NCBI RefSeq assembly: GCF_016756615.1
Contig: NZ_AP023262.1
Span: 4,093,501 to 4,157,500, forward strand
Source of the DNA: Mesorhizobium sp. L-8-3
GTDB lineage: Bacteria > Pseudomonadota > Alphaproteobacteria > Rhizobiales > Rhizobiaceae
Direction of reading: 5' to 3'
DNA: 64,000 nt
This document shows, piece by piece, positions 17,315 to 25,678 of the stretch; positions within the stretch are counted from its first letter, which is position 1; each line of letters opens with the position of its first letter. The notes beneath the pieces are model-generated. The model saw nothing but the letters and a program-made list of their open reading frames with translations, was not told the origin of the DNA and made no database searches. The position numbers and the translations under genes are program-made.

Positions 17315-18436
17315 ATGAAGCGTGTCATCATCAGCGGCATCGGCGTGGTCATTCCCGAGGCCTCGATCACCAACGAGCAATTGGTTGAGAGCTTCAACGC
17401 CTGGGTGGACAAGGAGAATCCCGGGCGAGAGGCCGCGGGCGAGCCTTTGCTGCAAAAGTCCGACACGGCCTTCATCGAGTATGCGTCCGGCGTGAAGAAA
17501 CGCCACGTCCTGGTGGCCGACGGCATTCTCGATCCCGACCGGATGGCGCCGCGCATCCCGTCGCGGGACGACGACCAGCTCTCGGTCATGGCGGAGTTCG
17601 GCGTCGCCTCGGCGCGCCGCGCGCTCGATGATGCCGGGCTGGAACCCGGCGACATCGACATGGTGATCTGCGCGGCCTCGCACCATCAGCGGCCCTATCC
17701 GGCGATATCAATCGAGATCCAGAACGCGCTCGGCATTCCCGGAGCCGCTTTCGACATGGGGCTCGGCTGCTCGTCCGCGGCGGCCGGCCTGCATGTCGCC
17801 TACAACCTGGTGCGCACCGGCGCGCAGAAGCGGGTGATGGTGGTGACGCCCGAGATCATCACCGGCCATCTCAACTTCCGCGACCGCCAGACCCATTTCA
17901 TCTTCGGCGACGCTTCGACTGCCGTCATCCTGGAGCCGATCGGCGACGACGAGACCAGGCCCGGGCGCTTCGAGGTGCTCGACACGCGCGGCTGGACGCA
18001 GTTCTCCAACAACATCCGCACCAATTTCGGCTTTCTGCTGCGCGATGGCCAGGACGACACGTCCGCCGTCCAGATGGAAGGCAATATGATCAAGCAGGTC
18101 GGCAACAAGGTGTTCAAGGAAGTCACCGTGGCTGGCCACCGCTTTATCGTGGGCTTCCTGGCCGATCATGGCCTCACGCCGCACGACGTGCGCCGCTTCT
18201 GGCTGCATCAGGCCAATGCCCGCATGAACGCCATGATCCTCAAGCTGGCTTTCGGCCACGAGGTCGGCCACGACCGCGCGCCAATGGTGCTGGAGCGCCT
18301 GGGCAACACCGCCGCGGCCGGGGCGGTGATTGCGCTCGAGGAAAACCACAGGGATATGAAGCCGGGCGACTACGGGCTGCTCTGCGCCTTTGGCGCGGGC
18401 TATTCGATCGGCAGCGCGCTGCTCAGGATGATGTGA
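17315..18436 (+). CDS. Beta-ketoacyl-ACP synthase III-like protein
   Basis: A 373-aa thiolase-fold enzyme of the FabH/KAS III superfamily, condensing an acyl starter with malonyl-ACP or acting as an acyltransferase. The Cys-His-Asn triad is intact: Cys152 (GLGCSSAAAG), His298 (WLHQAN) and Asn331 (LGNTAAAG). It is longer than housekeeping FabH (about 320) because of an N-terminal insertion (residues 20-75), as in the alternative KAS III proteins of rhizobia. No acyl carrier gene is adjacent. MKRVII at 17315 is a better N-terminus than the ATG seven codons upstream. Confidence 0.85.
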   Translation: MKRVIISGIGVVIPEASITNEQLVESFNAWVDKENPGREAAGEPLLQKSDTAFIEYASGVKKRHVLVADGILDPDRMAPRIPSRDDDQLSVMAEFGVASARRALDDAGLEPGDIDMVICAASHHQRPYPAISIEIQNALGIPGAAFDMGLGCSSAAAGLHVAYNLVRTGAQKRVMVVTPEIITGHLNFRDRQTHFIFGDASTAVILEPIGDDETRPGRFEVLDTRGWTQFSNNIRTNFGFLLRDGQDDTSAVQMEGNMIKQVGNKVFKEVTVAGHRFIVGFLADHGLTPHDVRRFWLHQANARMNAMILKLAFGHEVGHDRAPMVLERLGNTAAAGAVIALEENHRDMKPGDYGLLCAFGAGYSIGSALLRMM

Positions 18437-18547
18437 CGCAGGCGAAGGCGCTCTTATCCATCAGCGGTGCGCATGGGTGGTTCAGGCGTTTTGGATGGAC
18501 CGGCTCGCCGTTCCTCGCCATCTTGCGGCGAGTTGAAAGGAACCATC

Positions 18548-19162
18548 ATGCTCGATCTGCCCATCCGCCAGGACGACCCGGAAATACTGCCGGCCCGCAA
18601 GCTCTCCGCCAGGGTCGCCGGCGTCTTCATCGCGCCCGAAGATCATTTCGAGACGCGCGCGGTCGATCAGCTTGACCTCGGCTTCGAAGGCATCGAGGGC
18701 GATTTCCATGCCGGCCATACCAGGCGCTCGGGCGGGCGCGAACCCTGGTATCCGCGCGGCACGGAGATGCGCAACGAAAGGCAGCTCTCGATCGTGGCCG
18801 CCGACGAACTGGCGCTTGTCGCCGAACGCATGGGTATCGCCGGCATTCGTCCCGAATGGATCGGCGCCAATCTCGTCGTCGATGGGATCCCCCGCCTGTC
18901 GATGCTGCCTTCGGGCACGATGATGTTCTTCAAGGGCGGCGTGACGCTGAAGGTCGATGCGCAGAACGGGCCGTGCCGCGTCGCCGGACGTTCGGTCGCC
19001 GAGCACGCCGGCATGGCCGACATCGAAGCCGGCGCGCTGCTTTTCCCGAAAGTGGCGAAACGCCTGCGCGGCCTCGTCGCCTGGGTCGAGAAGCCCGGCC
19101 GCATCGCCGACGGCGAGGAAATGTCGGTGCGTATTCCGGAGCAGTGGACCTATCGGGGGTAG
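18548..19162 (+). CDS. MOSC domain-containing protein
   Basis: A 204-aa single-domain MOSC protein (molybdenum-cofactor sulfurase C-terminal domain), a fold that binds sulfur or molybdopterin ligands. The core runs GIEGDFHAGHTR, then NERQLSIVAADELALVAERMG and IRPEWIGANLVVDGIPRLSMLPSGT, and the expected cysteine is in NGPCRVAGR. AAGGA stands nine bases before the ATG. The physiological acceptor is unknown. Confidence 0.88.
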   Translation: MLDLPIRQDDPEILPARKLSARVAGVFIAPEDHFETRAVDQLDLGFEGIEGDFHAGHTRRSGGREPWYPRGTEMRNERQLSIVAADELALVAERMGIAGIRPEWIGANLVVDGIPRLSMLPSGTMMFFKGGVTLKVDAQNGPCRVAGRSVAEHAGMADIEAGALLFPKVAKRLRGLVAWVEKPGRIADGEEMSVRIPEQWTYRG

Positions 19163-19474
19163 CCCTTCGAGGCTCGCTGCATCAGCGCCTCGAGATGAGA
19201 CACCGCCCAGCGCGAGCGCCATCGGGATTGAAAGTGTGCGTCTGATCGCAGCGAACGGATTTCGTCGACCTCTGTGAAACGCCCCTGCCATGAAAGTAGG
19301 GCGGAAAGCTTTTTGATTTCAGTCGGATACGGCTTGGCCAGATACCCCTCTCTGTCCTGCCGGACATCTCCCCCACAAGGGGGAGACTGGCTGTCATCGA
19401 TGATGGCACTCGTCTTGCGACGTTGACGATTGGCGAAATCCAAGCGGCCGGCCGGTCTCCCCCCCCCTTGTGGG
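19163..19474. repeat. Palindromic repeat, left part, interrupted by IS
   Basis: Gene-free. From about 19270 it carries, in inverse orientation, the ACTTTCATGGCAG motif and spacer also seen at 3943-4015, then the left arm of a long palindrome (CCCCTCTCTGTCCTGCCGG..., from 19345) and the same centre (GACGATTGGCGAAATCCAAG) as the 3790-3942 copy. The right arm is cut at 19474 by an insertion sequence and resumes at 20891. Confidence 0.85.
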
Positions 19475-20890
19475 CTACGAGATTCACACATCTCGGAGGG
19501 TCCAGCCATGCTTGATTGCGTGGAATTTGGTGAGGCCTCTGAGCATGACGATGGGGCCGGGCTTTCCGTAATATCCGGTCCATCCACCGAGCCGTGCGAA
19601 GACCCAGGCAGCGAAGGCCAATGTGCCTTTGGGATGGGGGTTTTTCTGCTTCTGGGTCTTTCCCTCAAGGCTGTGGCTGACGCGTTCGAGCACCGGTTGG
19701 TCGTCGGGATCGAAGGCGTCGCTGAGCGGCCGCTCGAGCTTGCCGTCGCGCTCGGCAACGAGTTGCATCACCGTGACGGCGGCGATGAGGGTTGCTGTTA
19801 CGAGCTTTTCCAGCGGCCCGCCCTCCTGCTGGCGAAGCGCCTCGATGTCAAAGCCCTTTGTCTTGGTGGTCCGAAACAGCTGCTCGATGGTCCAGCGCAG
19901 ACGATAAAAGCCGATGATGCGCCGTGCATCGGCCAGATCGGTGACCTGATGTGTTGTGAGCAGCCGCCAATGCGCCGGCTCCTGGCCGTGCGGCGGATCG
20001 ATTTCGCGGGCATCGACCATGCTGAGCGTGACGGTCTTCGGCAGCACCCGGGTTCCCGCCTGGGCTTTGCGGTTCCTGGGCCTTGCGATCTCGACACGGC
20101 CGAAGCGCACGCCGAGAGTGGCCGTGCGGGCCTTGCGGCCCGGAATGGCCGGCAACGCGACCGTCATCTGCCCGGCTTCGGGCCAGCTCTCTGCGGCGGC
20201 AAACAGATGGGTCTCGTCGGCCAGAAGCCGGTCCTGCGCGGCCCGTACCAGCTTCTCGACATGGTCCGGCTTGAAGGCGAAGCACTCGTAAATGTCCCCC
20301 TCGCGGTCCTCGACGACCGTCACGCAGGTCGCGCCGGCGTCCCACAGCCGGCGCGCGCTTTCGGCGCCGTCGAGCCAGCGCCGGCTGTCCTTGTCCGCGA
20401 AGTCCCGTTTGGTGCGCGTCGCCTTCACACCACCGCGGCGATCCAGAAAGAACGCATCGACAAGGCCCAACACAAAGCCGCTGGTCGCATCTGCGGCAAT
20501 CAGCGGGTGCACGGACAGGCCGATGCCTTTTTCGTCCACCCGAACAGACGTCGTGTCCTGGATCGCCAGCACATGACGGCCACCAACTTGCAAGCACGTG
20601 CGGGCCGAGGCCGTCTCCAGCATCGCGCCGACCGTCACCTTCGGGTTGTGCAGAAAGCGCGTGATCCGCATCTCGCCGGAGCGGCCGCCGCCCAGCGCGC
20701 GCACGCTGCTCCCCCAGCCACCCGCCGACACCAGCCGCTCATGCAAAAAACCCCGCATCTTTCAGGCGAGCGTCTCCGAACTCCCCAAAACCAAGGTCCA
20801 TCTGCCTCTCCATCAGCCGAATCACAGCAACAGGGAGTCAGACTTTCGCCGACACCGCAACTCGCCCCCCACGATGTGTGAATGTCGTAG
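19475..20890 (-). mobile_element. IS4-family insertion sequence, 1416 bp, complete ends
   Basis: The ends are 18-bp terminal inverted repeats, CTACGAGATTCACACATC on the left and CTACGACATTCACACATC read inward from the right (17/18). A 9-bp target duplication CCTTGTGGG stands at 19466-19474 and 20891-20899. The target is the loop-side of a palindromic repeat arm. One minus-strand transposase fills the element and its stop codon lies inside the left inverted repeat. TSD length and the YREK motif fit the IS4 family, IS50-like group. Confidence 0.95.
19484..20813 (-). pseudogene. IS4-family transposase, 5' frameshift
   Basis: The main frame (19484-20758, 424 aa) has the DDE elements IQDTTSV and VVEDREGDIYE and the IS4 signature Y-x2-R-x3-E-x6-K in YRLRWTIEQLFRTTK. 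Its apparent start is not the true N-terminus. A 24-codon frame at 20739-20813 (MERQMDLGFGEFGDARLKDAG, then a stop) encodes the standard IS50-like beginning FGDARL and continues into the main frame only by a +1 shift at the GGGGTTTTTT run (about 20745-20754). Either a one-base indel has disabled it, or a programmed shift is used. Similar to Tn5 transposase in layout. Confidence 0.85.
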
Positions 20891-21203
20891 CCTTGTGGGG
20901 GAGATGTCCGGCAGGACAGAGAGGGGTACGAAGACACGCGGTACTTTCATCCAGAATGGCGTCCGGCGGCAGCCGGATGAGGGGCCTTTCGCGGCGTCGC
21001 CGAATCCCTTACCCGACTGAAGCAAAACGGCTTTCGGCGCTACTTTCGCAATAGGGACGCAGTGCCCAACCTTCCTATCCCCAAGAGTGCGGCCGAAGCG
21101 AGCCTCGCGACAAGCATCGTCTTCCCTCGAACGAGCCTGAGTCCGGTTGGTAGCGCCGACCTCCCTCATCCTGAGGTTCGAGCAAGCGGGCCTCGAAGGA
21201 CCC
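20891..21203. repeat. Palindromic repeat, right part, and flanking motifs
   Basis: After the IS target duplication the right palindrome arm continues (GGGGGAGATGTCCGGCAGG...GAGAGGGG, ending about 20926). It is followed by motif blocks shared with 3742-3790 and 4027-4075 (ACACGCGGTACTTTCATCC, CGACTGAAGCAAAACGG, CGCTACTTTC). No gene is visible. The last 60 bases before 21204 contain TCATCCTGAGGTTCGAGCAAG, unrelated to the palindrome. Confidence 0.75.
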
Positions 21204-21518
21204 TCAGATATCCTCGTCGTCGGGATCGAGCAGCCGTGTCGCGCGCCATCGGGTCAGCCAGTCGTTGATCTGGTCGACGACGAAAAAACGCGCGGAATCG
21301 CGATCGTAGCCTTCGGCCAGCAGCTTCTCGTAGTCGGTATGGGCGTGGCGGATATGGGCGACGGTCGCCAGCCAGACCGCGATCGACGCCGGCAGCGTCT
21401 TCATGTGCTTGGCGCCCGCCTCGCCGCGGATCTTCTCGGTATCGGCATAGGGCGCCATCGGAAGCAGCGCTGTCAGCGCCTTGTCGATGGCGCGGCGGCG
21501 GTTGGTCGGAGCGGTCAT
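21204..21518 (-). CDS. DUF2293 domain protein
   Basis: A 104-aa protein of the DUF2293 family (unknown function), recognisable by RRRAIDKALTALLPMAPYADTEKIR near the N-terminus and IAVWLATVAHIRHAHTDYEKLL in the centre. Its ATG overlaps the trmO TGA (21515-21518), so it is co-translated with trmO. A much longer apparent frame to 23054 is only a shadow of the opposite-strand regulator gene. Confidence 0.85.
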   Translation of the reverse strand: MTAPTNRRRAIDKALTALLPMAPYADTEKIRGEAGAKHMKTLPASIAVWLATVAHIRHAHTDYEKLLAEGYDRDSARFFVVDQINDWLTRWRATRLLDPDDEDI

Positions 21519-22057
21519 TCGCCGGCGCTTCTCCGTGTCGCCTCGGCGCGAGTCGCCCCGGGAAAAGCGTCGATCGAGGGCAGATAGGGCTTCAGGTCGA
21601 TCACCGGCGTTGCGTCGAGCACGTCGATCGCGTCGATCTCGATAACGCCGGTGGCCACGTCGATCGACAGCAGGCGGGCGATGTGCAGGCCGACCGGGTT
21701 CGGTCGCGCCGGCGAGCGCAGCGCGAAGACGCCGCTGGCCGCAGCGGCGTGGCGCGGCTTCTGCACGATCAGGTTTCGCGGGCCGTGGTGCAGCCAGGAG
21801 AGGATGACCACATGGCTGGCCCGGTCGAGACCTTCCAGCCCGGGCCGGAAGGGGGCGTCGATCTCGACCCTGGCCGCCTGTCCGGTGCTGCGCGCCGCGG
21901 CCATGTTCTTGGGACATTCCTCCCGCGTCCGCCAGGGCGAGCGGATCTTCCCGATGAAGACGACATGGCCGTCCCCCGCCATCGCCGCCGGATCCTCGGC
22001 CAGCGGCACCTCGCCCTCGCGGGGGCCGAAGGTCTGCTCGTGATAAGGTAGCGCCAT
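21515..22057 (-). CDS. trmO: tRNA (N6-threonylcarbamoyladenosine37-N6)-methyltransferase TrmO
   Basis: A TsaA/TrmO beta-barrel SAM-dependent methyltransferase that methylates t6A37 of a threonine tRNA. In 180 residues it shows VFIGKIRSPWRTREECPKN, then VEIDAPFRPGLEGLDRASHVVILSWLH and the FALRSPARPNPVGLHIARLL signature. Start 22057 has GGCGGA seven bases upstream; ATGs at 22078 and 22084 are possible. It is transcribed divergently from the ArsR-type regulator over a shared control region. Confidence 0.86.
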   Translation of the reverse strand: MALPYHEQTFGPREGEVPLAEDPAAMAGDGHVVFIGKIRSPWRTREECPKNMAAARSTGQAARVEIDAPFRPGLEGLDRASHVVILSWLHHGPRNLIVQKPRHAAAASGVFALRSPARPNPVGLHIARLLSIDVATGVIEIDAIDVLDATPVIDLKPYLPSIDAFPGATRAEATRRSAGE

Positions 22058-22109
22058 TTTCTTGTCCGCCAGCGACATCTTCATATTGCCAAACGCCCGG
22101 ATTGCACAT

Positions 22110-22129
22110 AAAGATATGTTTATATCTTT
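22110..22129. promoter_or_regulatory. 8-4-8 palindromic operator upstream of regulator-metF operon
   Basis: A perfect palindrome AAAGATAT-GTTT-ATATCTTT in an AT-rich patch, 14 bases before the ATG of the ArsR-methyltransferase gene and close to the trmO start. Size, symmetry and position fit the operator of a dimeric ArsR-type repressor, most simply autoregulation of the regulator-metF operon. Related alphaproteobacterial regulators of this fusion type (SahR-like) respond to S-adenosylhomocysteine; the link is inference. Confidence 0.75.
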
Positions 22130-22142
22130 CTTGGAGCTTAGC

Positions 22143-23162
22143 ATGGCCCCAGTCCAGCAAGTCGCGCTCGACACCATGGTTGATATATTGAAGGCGGCGG
22201 CCGAATCCAGCCGCCTGCGGATTCTCGTGCTCCTGTCGCGCGGCGACCTCACCGTGTCGGACCTCACCGACATCCTCAGCCAGTCGCAGCCGCGTGTGTC
22301 GCGCCACCTGAAGCTCCTGCTCGAAGCCGGCCTGATCGGCCGCTACCAGGAGGGCTCGTGGGCGTTCTTCCGCCTCTCCGATACGGAACTGGCACGTGAC
22401 TTCGTAAACGGCGTCGTGTCGCGCGTCGATAACGGCGACCCGCAGGTCGCGCGCGATCTGGAGCGCCTGTCGGCGGTGAAGCGCCGGCGCCAGGAGCGCG
22501 CCGCGGAATATTTCAGCGCCAATGCGGCGAGCTGGGACGAGATACGCTCGCTCCATGCGCCCGATGGCGCGGTGGAGGCGGCGCTGAAGAAGCTCGTCGG
22601 CAAGCAGCCCTTCCAGGCGATGCTCGATCTCGGCACCGGCACTGGGCGCCTGCTGGAGCTGTTCGCGCCGCTCTACCGGCGCGGCGTCGGCATCGACCTG
22701 TCGCGCGAGATGCTGGCCGTCGCCCGCGCCAATCTCGACAAGGGCGGCGTCGCCAATGCCCAGGTGCGCCATGGCGACATCTACGCGCCCCCGGTGGAGC
22801 GTGACGCCTATGACCTCGTCACCATGCATCAGGTGCTGCATTATCTGGACGACCCCCAACAGGCCATCCGCGAGGCGGCGAAGCTGCTCAGGCCCGCCGG
22901 CCGTCTCGTCATCGTCGATTTCGCGCCGCATGCGCTGGAATTCCTGCGCGACGAGCACGCCCATCAGCGGCTGGGCTTCTCCGACAGGCAGATCGCGGAA
23001 TGGTTCGCCGAAGCCGGGCTCGAGCTCGAGGAGACCCAGGACTTCGTGCCGCATGACGGCACCGACGCCAAGCTGACCGTCAAGCTGTGGCTCGGTCGCG
23101 ACCGCCGCATGCTGATCGCCGATCCCGCCGCCAAAACCCAGCCGGAAAAGGAAACCGCCTGA
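22143..23162 (+). CDS. ArsR-family regulator fused to SAM methyltransferase domain
   Basis: A 339-aa two-domain protein. Residues 1-95 are an ArsR winged helix (LKAAAESSRLRILVLLSRGDLTVSDL...QSQPRVSRHLKLLLEAGLI) without the metal-binding cysteine motif; residues about 120-300 are a class I methyltransferase with motif I MLDLGTGTGRLLELF. Family knowledge: such fusions act as methionine-cycle repressors that may sense SAM or SAH through the methyltransferase fold. Start 22143 follows TTGGAGCT. The stop overlaps the metF start, coupling both. Confidence 0.88.
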   Translation: MAPVQQVALDTMVDILKAAAESSRLRILVLLSRGDLTVSDLTDILSQSQPRVSRHLKLLLEAGLIGRYQEGSWAFFRLSDTELARDFVNGVVSRVDNGDPQVARDLERLSAVKRRRQERAAEYFSANAASWDEIRSLHAPDGAVEAALKKLVGKQPFQAMLDLGTGTGRLLELFAPLYRRGVGIDLSREMLAVARANLDKGGVANAQVRHGDIYAPPVERDAYDLVTMHQVLHYLDDPQQAIREAAKLLRPAGRLVIVDFAPHALEFLRDEHAHQRLGFSDRQIAEWFAEAGLELEETQDFVPHDGTDAKLTVKLWLGRDRRMLIADPAAKTQPEKETA

Positions 23163-24082
23163 TGAACCAGTTCCGTTTCTCCCGCCGTCCTGATATCGGC
23201 GGCAAGATCCGGGTGTCGTTCGAGTTCTTCCCGCCGAAGAGCGACGAGATGGAGGCCCGGCTCTGGGATACCGTGACCAGGCTGGCGCCGCTGAACCCGC
23301 ATTTCGTGTCGGTGACCTATGGCGCAGGCGGCTCGACGCGCGAGCGTACGATCCGGACGGTCCGGCGCATCCTCAACGAAACCGGCCTGCTGCCGGCCGC
23401 GCATCTGACCTGTGTCGATGCCGACCAGGATGCGGTCGACGGAGTCATCGGCGAGTTCGCGGCGATGGGGGTGAAGCGTTTCGTCGCCCTGCGCGGCGAC
23501 CCGTCCGAAGGCGTGGGTGCGGCCTACCGGCCCTATCCGGGCGGTTATGCCAATGGCGCGGAACTGGTCGCTGCGCTGAAGCGAGTCGATGATTTCGACA
23601 TTTCGGTCTCGGCCTATCCGGAGAAGCATCCGGAAAGCCCCGACTTCGCCACCGACATCGAGATGCTGAAGCGCAAGGTGGACAATGGCGCGACGCGTGC
23701 CATCACCCAGTTCTTCTTCGACAATGATCTTTATGAGCGTTACGTCGAGCGGGCGCGCCGCGCCGGCATCTACATCCCGATCGTGCCCGGCATCCTGCCG
23801 GTGCACAATTTCGGCCAGGTCGCCAACTTCTCCTCACGCTGCGGCGCGCATGTTCCGGATTGGCTGGCCGAGCGCTTCGATGGGCTGGACAAGGACCCGC
23901 AGACACATGCCCTTGTCGCCGCTGCCGTCGCCGCCGAGCAGGTGCTCGACCTGGTCGAACGCGGCGTCACCGATTTCCATTTCTACACGATGAACCGTGC
24001 CGATCTCGCCTTCGCGATCTGCCACATGATCGGTATCCGCGGGGATCTGGCCGTGAAGCGGGCCGCGCCGGCCGCCGCCTGA
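23162..24082 (+). CDS. metF: 5,10-methylenetetrahydrofolate reductase
   Basis: Flavoprotein that reduces methylene-THF to methyl-THF, the methyl donor for methionine synthesis. The 306-aa TIM barrel has the MetF start VSFEFFPPKSDEME with its catalytic glutamate, then FVSVTYGAGGSTRERT, the FAD loop VALRGDP and the TQFFFDND segment. It overlaps the upstream ArsR-methyltransferase regulator by one base, so control by methionine-cycle status is likely. Confidence 0.96.
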   Translation: MNQFRFSRRPDIGGKIRVSFEFFPPKSDEMEARLWDTVTRLAPLNPHFVSVTYGAGGSTRERTIRTVRRILNETGLLPAAHLTCVDADQDAVDGVIGEFAAMGVKRFVALRGDPSEGVGAAYRPYPGGYANGAELVAALKRVDDFDISVSAYPEKHPESPDFATDIEMLKRKVDNGATRAITQFFFDNDLYERYVERARRAGIYIPIVPGILPVHNFGQVANFSSRCGAHVPDWLAERFDGLDKDPQTHALVAAAVAAEQVLDLVERGVTDFHFYTMNRADLAFAICHMIGIRGDLAVKRAAPAAA

Positions 24083-24087
24083 CTTGA

Positions 24088-24192
24088 GTACCAATGGTCG
24101 ATAAGATCGACCATTGGAGCGCGCGACTGCGCGCCGCGCCCGTTGGCGCGAAAGCCAAGCGGCCCGGATGGGCCGCGCCGGCGACTGAGGCT
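24088..24192. repeat. Dispersed ~105-bp repeat, copy 2
   Basis: Same element and orientation as 10884-10990; begins with the hairpin CCAATGGTCGA / TCGACCATTGG and shares GCGCGCGACTGCG, CCCGTTGGCGCGAAAGCCA and GCGCCGGCGACTGAGGC. It lies six bases after the metF stop. Confidence 0.8.
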
Positions 24193-24204
24193 CATTGGTA
24201 AGTG

Positions 24205-24232
24205 AAAGGGCCGGACTTTCGTCCGGCCCTTT
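24205..24232 (+). terminator. Rho-independent-type terminator after metF
   Basis: A perfect 12-bp stem AAAGGGCCGGAC / GTCCGGCCCTTT with a four-base loop TTTC, followed by GATTGGGTTT. It would end the regulator-metF transcript, and its symmetry could also serve the minus-strand small ORF. Confidence 0.8.
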
Positions 24233-24263
24233 GATTGGGTTTCCTGCGAGAGGTTGTCAGGCT

Positions 24264-24350
24264 TTACGGTAATACGCCCATTATCAGGGCCCCGATAAAA
24301 GCGAACGCAGCACAAATCATCAGTGCATTGATTGGCCGTGTCAGTCCCAT
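24264..24350 (-). CDS. 28-aa single-helix membrane peptide
   Basis: A very short gene that ordinary callers would drop. It starts MGLTRPINALMICAAFAFIG and ends ALIMGVLP: a positively charged N-terminus, then one hydrophobic helix of about 19 residues. A strong GGAGG site stands seven bases before the ATG. This is a good sign of translation in an otherwise gene-free gap. Function unknown; similar short membrane peptides occur in rhizobia (recalled, not checked). Confidence 0.6.
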   Translation of the reverse strand: MGLTRPINALMICAAFAFIGALIMGVLP

Positions 24351-24567
24351 GCCATAGCCTCCTCAACAGAAGTACGAGGCGGAATCTAGGGGACTTTGTG
24401 CAACAGGCAAGCGAAAAATGTGCTGCAATGCGGCAGGAATGTGGAAATTCCGACCTCGCTGCGGCTATTAATCGTTGTTATCGCTCGCGAAAATGGTGAT
24501 TTCAGGGCATTTGGGGAAAATTTTTCCACGAGGCTCCGTCGGGCCGATCCGCCGTCCGGAGATAGGC

Positions 24568-25488
24568 CTACCGCTTCGGCAGTAGCCTCCCATCGATGGT
24601 CACGAGGCCGAGGCCGATCAGAGCGATGCCGGCCAGTTCGAAGGCTTCGAGACGCTCGCCGAGGAACACGGCGCCGAGCAGGATGGCACTGGCCGGAACG
24701 ATCAGCGTGACCAGCGATGCATTGGTCGCGCCGGCCGAAGCGACCAGGTTGAAATAGAGGATATAGGCGAAAGCCGTGGAAAGCAGGGCGAGCGCGAAGA
24801 CCGCGGCCCAGACATGGGCGCTGGCCGCGAACAGGCCGTGGGGCCCGTTCACGAGCAAAACGACCGGGATCATGATGGCGGTCGAGGCCGTCAGCTGGGC
24901 GGTGGCGACGACCGCAGGCGGCACGCCCTTGAACCGCCTGGCGACCATCAACGCAAGCGCATAGGAGAGCGAGGCGCCGACCAGCGCGAATTTCGCCCAG
25001 ACCGGCCCGCCGAGGCCTGCAAGAAGGCCCGGACCGATCATCACGGCCGTGCCCGCGATACCGAGCATGATGCCGGCGATCTTGTTCCAGGTGAGCTTTT
25101 CGTCGACCGTGAGCATATGGGCGATGAGCGCGGTCCAGAAGGGTGTAGTCGCGTTGAGCACCGAGGCGAGCCCGGCTCCGAGCTCCGTCTGGCCGGCGAA
25201 GATCAGCGAGAAGGGGATCACATTGTTGAGCGTGGCGAGCAGCACGAAGCCACCGGCAAGCGGAAGGGCCGATCGGAAGGAGATACCGCGCGCGGCGAGA
25301 TAGACGTGGAGCGCGGCGGCCGCGATCGCCACCCTGAACAGCACCAGCGTCAGCGGGTTGATCTCGGCGACCGCGATGCGGGCGAAGAAGAAGGAGCCGC
25401 CCCAGATCGCGCCGAGGAGCAGCAGCATCGTCCAGTCCCTGGACGACATCGTCCTGGAAACCGGCCGGCTGGTCTGGACTGCGGACAT
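24568..25488 (-). CDS. EamA/DMT-family transporter
   Basis: An inner-membrane permease of the drug/metabolite transporter superfamily, 306 aa, with ten transmembrane helices arranged as two EamA repeats (LLLGAIWGGSFFFARIAV... and ALVGASLSYALALMVARRF...). GNTTPFWTALI-like turn (LNATTPFWTALIAHML) and the final AGIALIGLGLVTIDGR are typical. The start at 25488 has GGGAGAG six bases upstream. Substrate unknown. The 217 bases downstream (24351-24567) show no other gene. Confidence 0.88.
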   Translation of the reverse strand: MSAVQTSRPVSRTMSSRDWTMLLLLGAIWGGSFFFARIAVAEINPLTLVLFRVAIAAAALHVYLAARGISFRSALPLAGGFVLLATLNNVIPFSLIFAGQTELGAGLASVLNATTPFWTALIAHMLTVDEKLTWNKIAGIMLGIAGTAVMIGPGLLAGLGGPVWAKFALVGASLSYALALMVARRFKGVPPAVVATAQLTASTAIMIPVVLLVNGPHGLFAASAHVWAAVFALALLSTAFAYILYFNLVASAGATNASLVTLIVPASAILLGAVFLGERLEAFELAGIALIGLGLVTIDGRLLPKR

Positions 25489-25678
25489 CGACGCTCTCCC
25501 GATAGGGCATTGAACACCAGCCCTATGATGCGTGCCAGCAAGCGGCCACCCGATTTCCGCCATCTGTCACAATGCCTTGCTTCAACACATGCAAAACCGG
25601 CAAAGGGCTGCCCTACGGGAATTCGTTTCCTTGGCGACCGGGTTGCTCTATTTATCAGCGGCCATGCGAGGAGTGCCG

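Noticed and set aside
21519..23054. A long minus-strand frame continuing the DUF2293 gene across the regulator
   Set aside because: Only 21204-21518 has family sequence; the rest is a shadow of trmO and the ArsR-methyltransferase gene.
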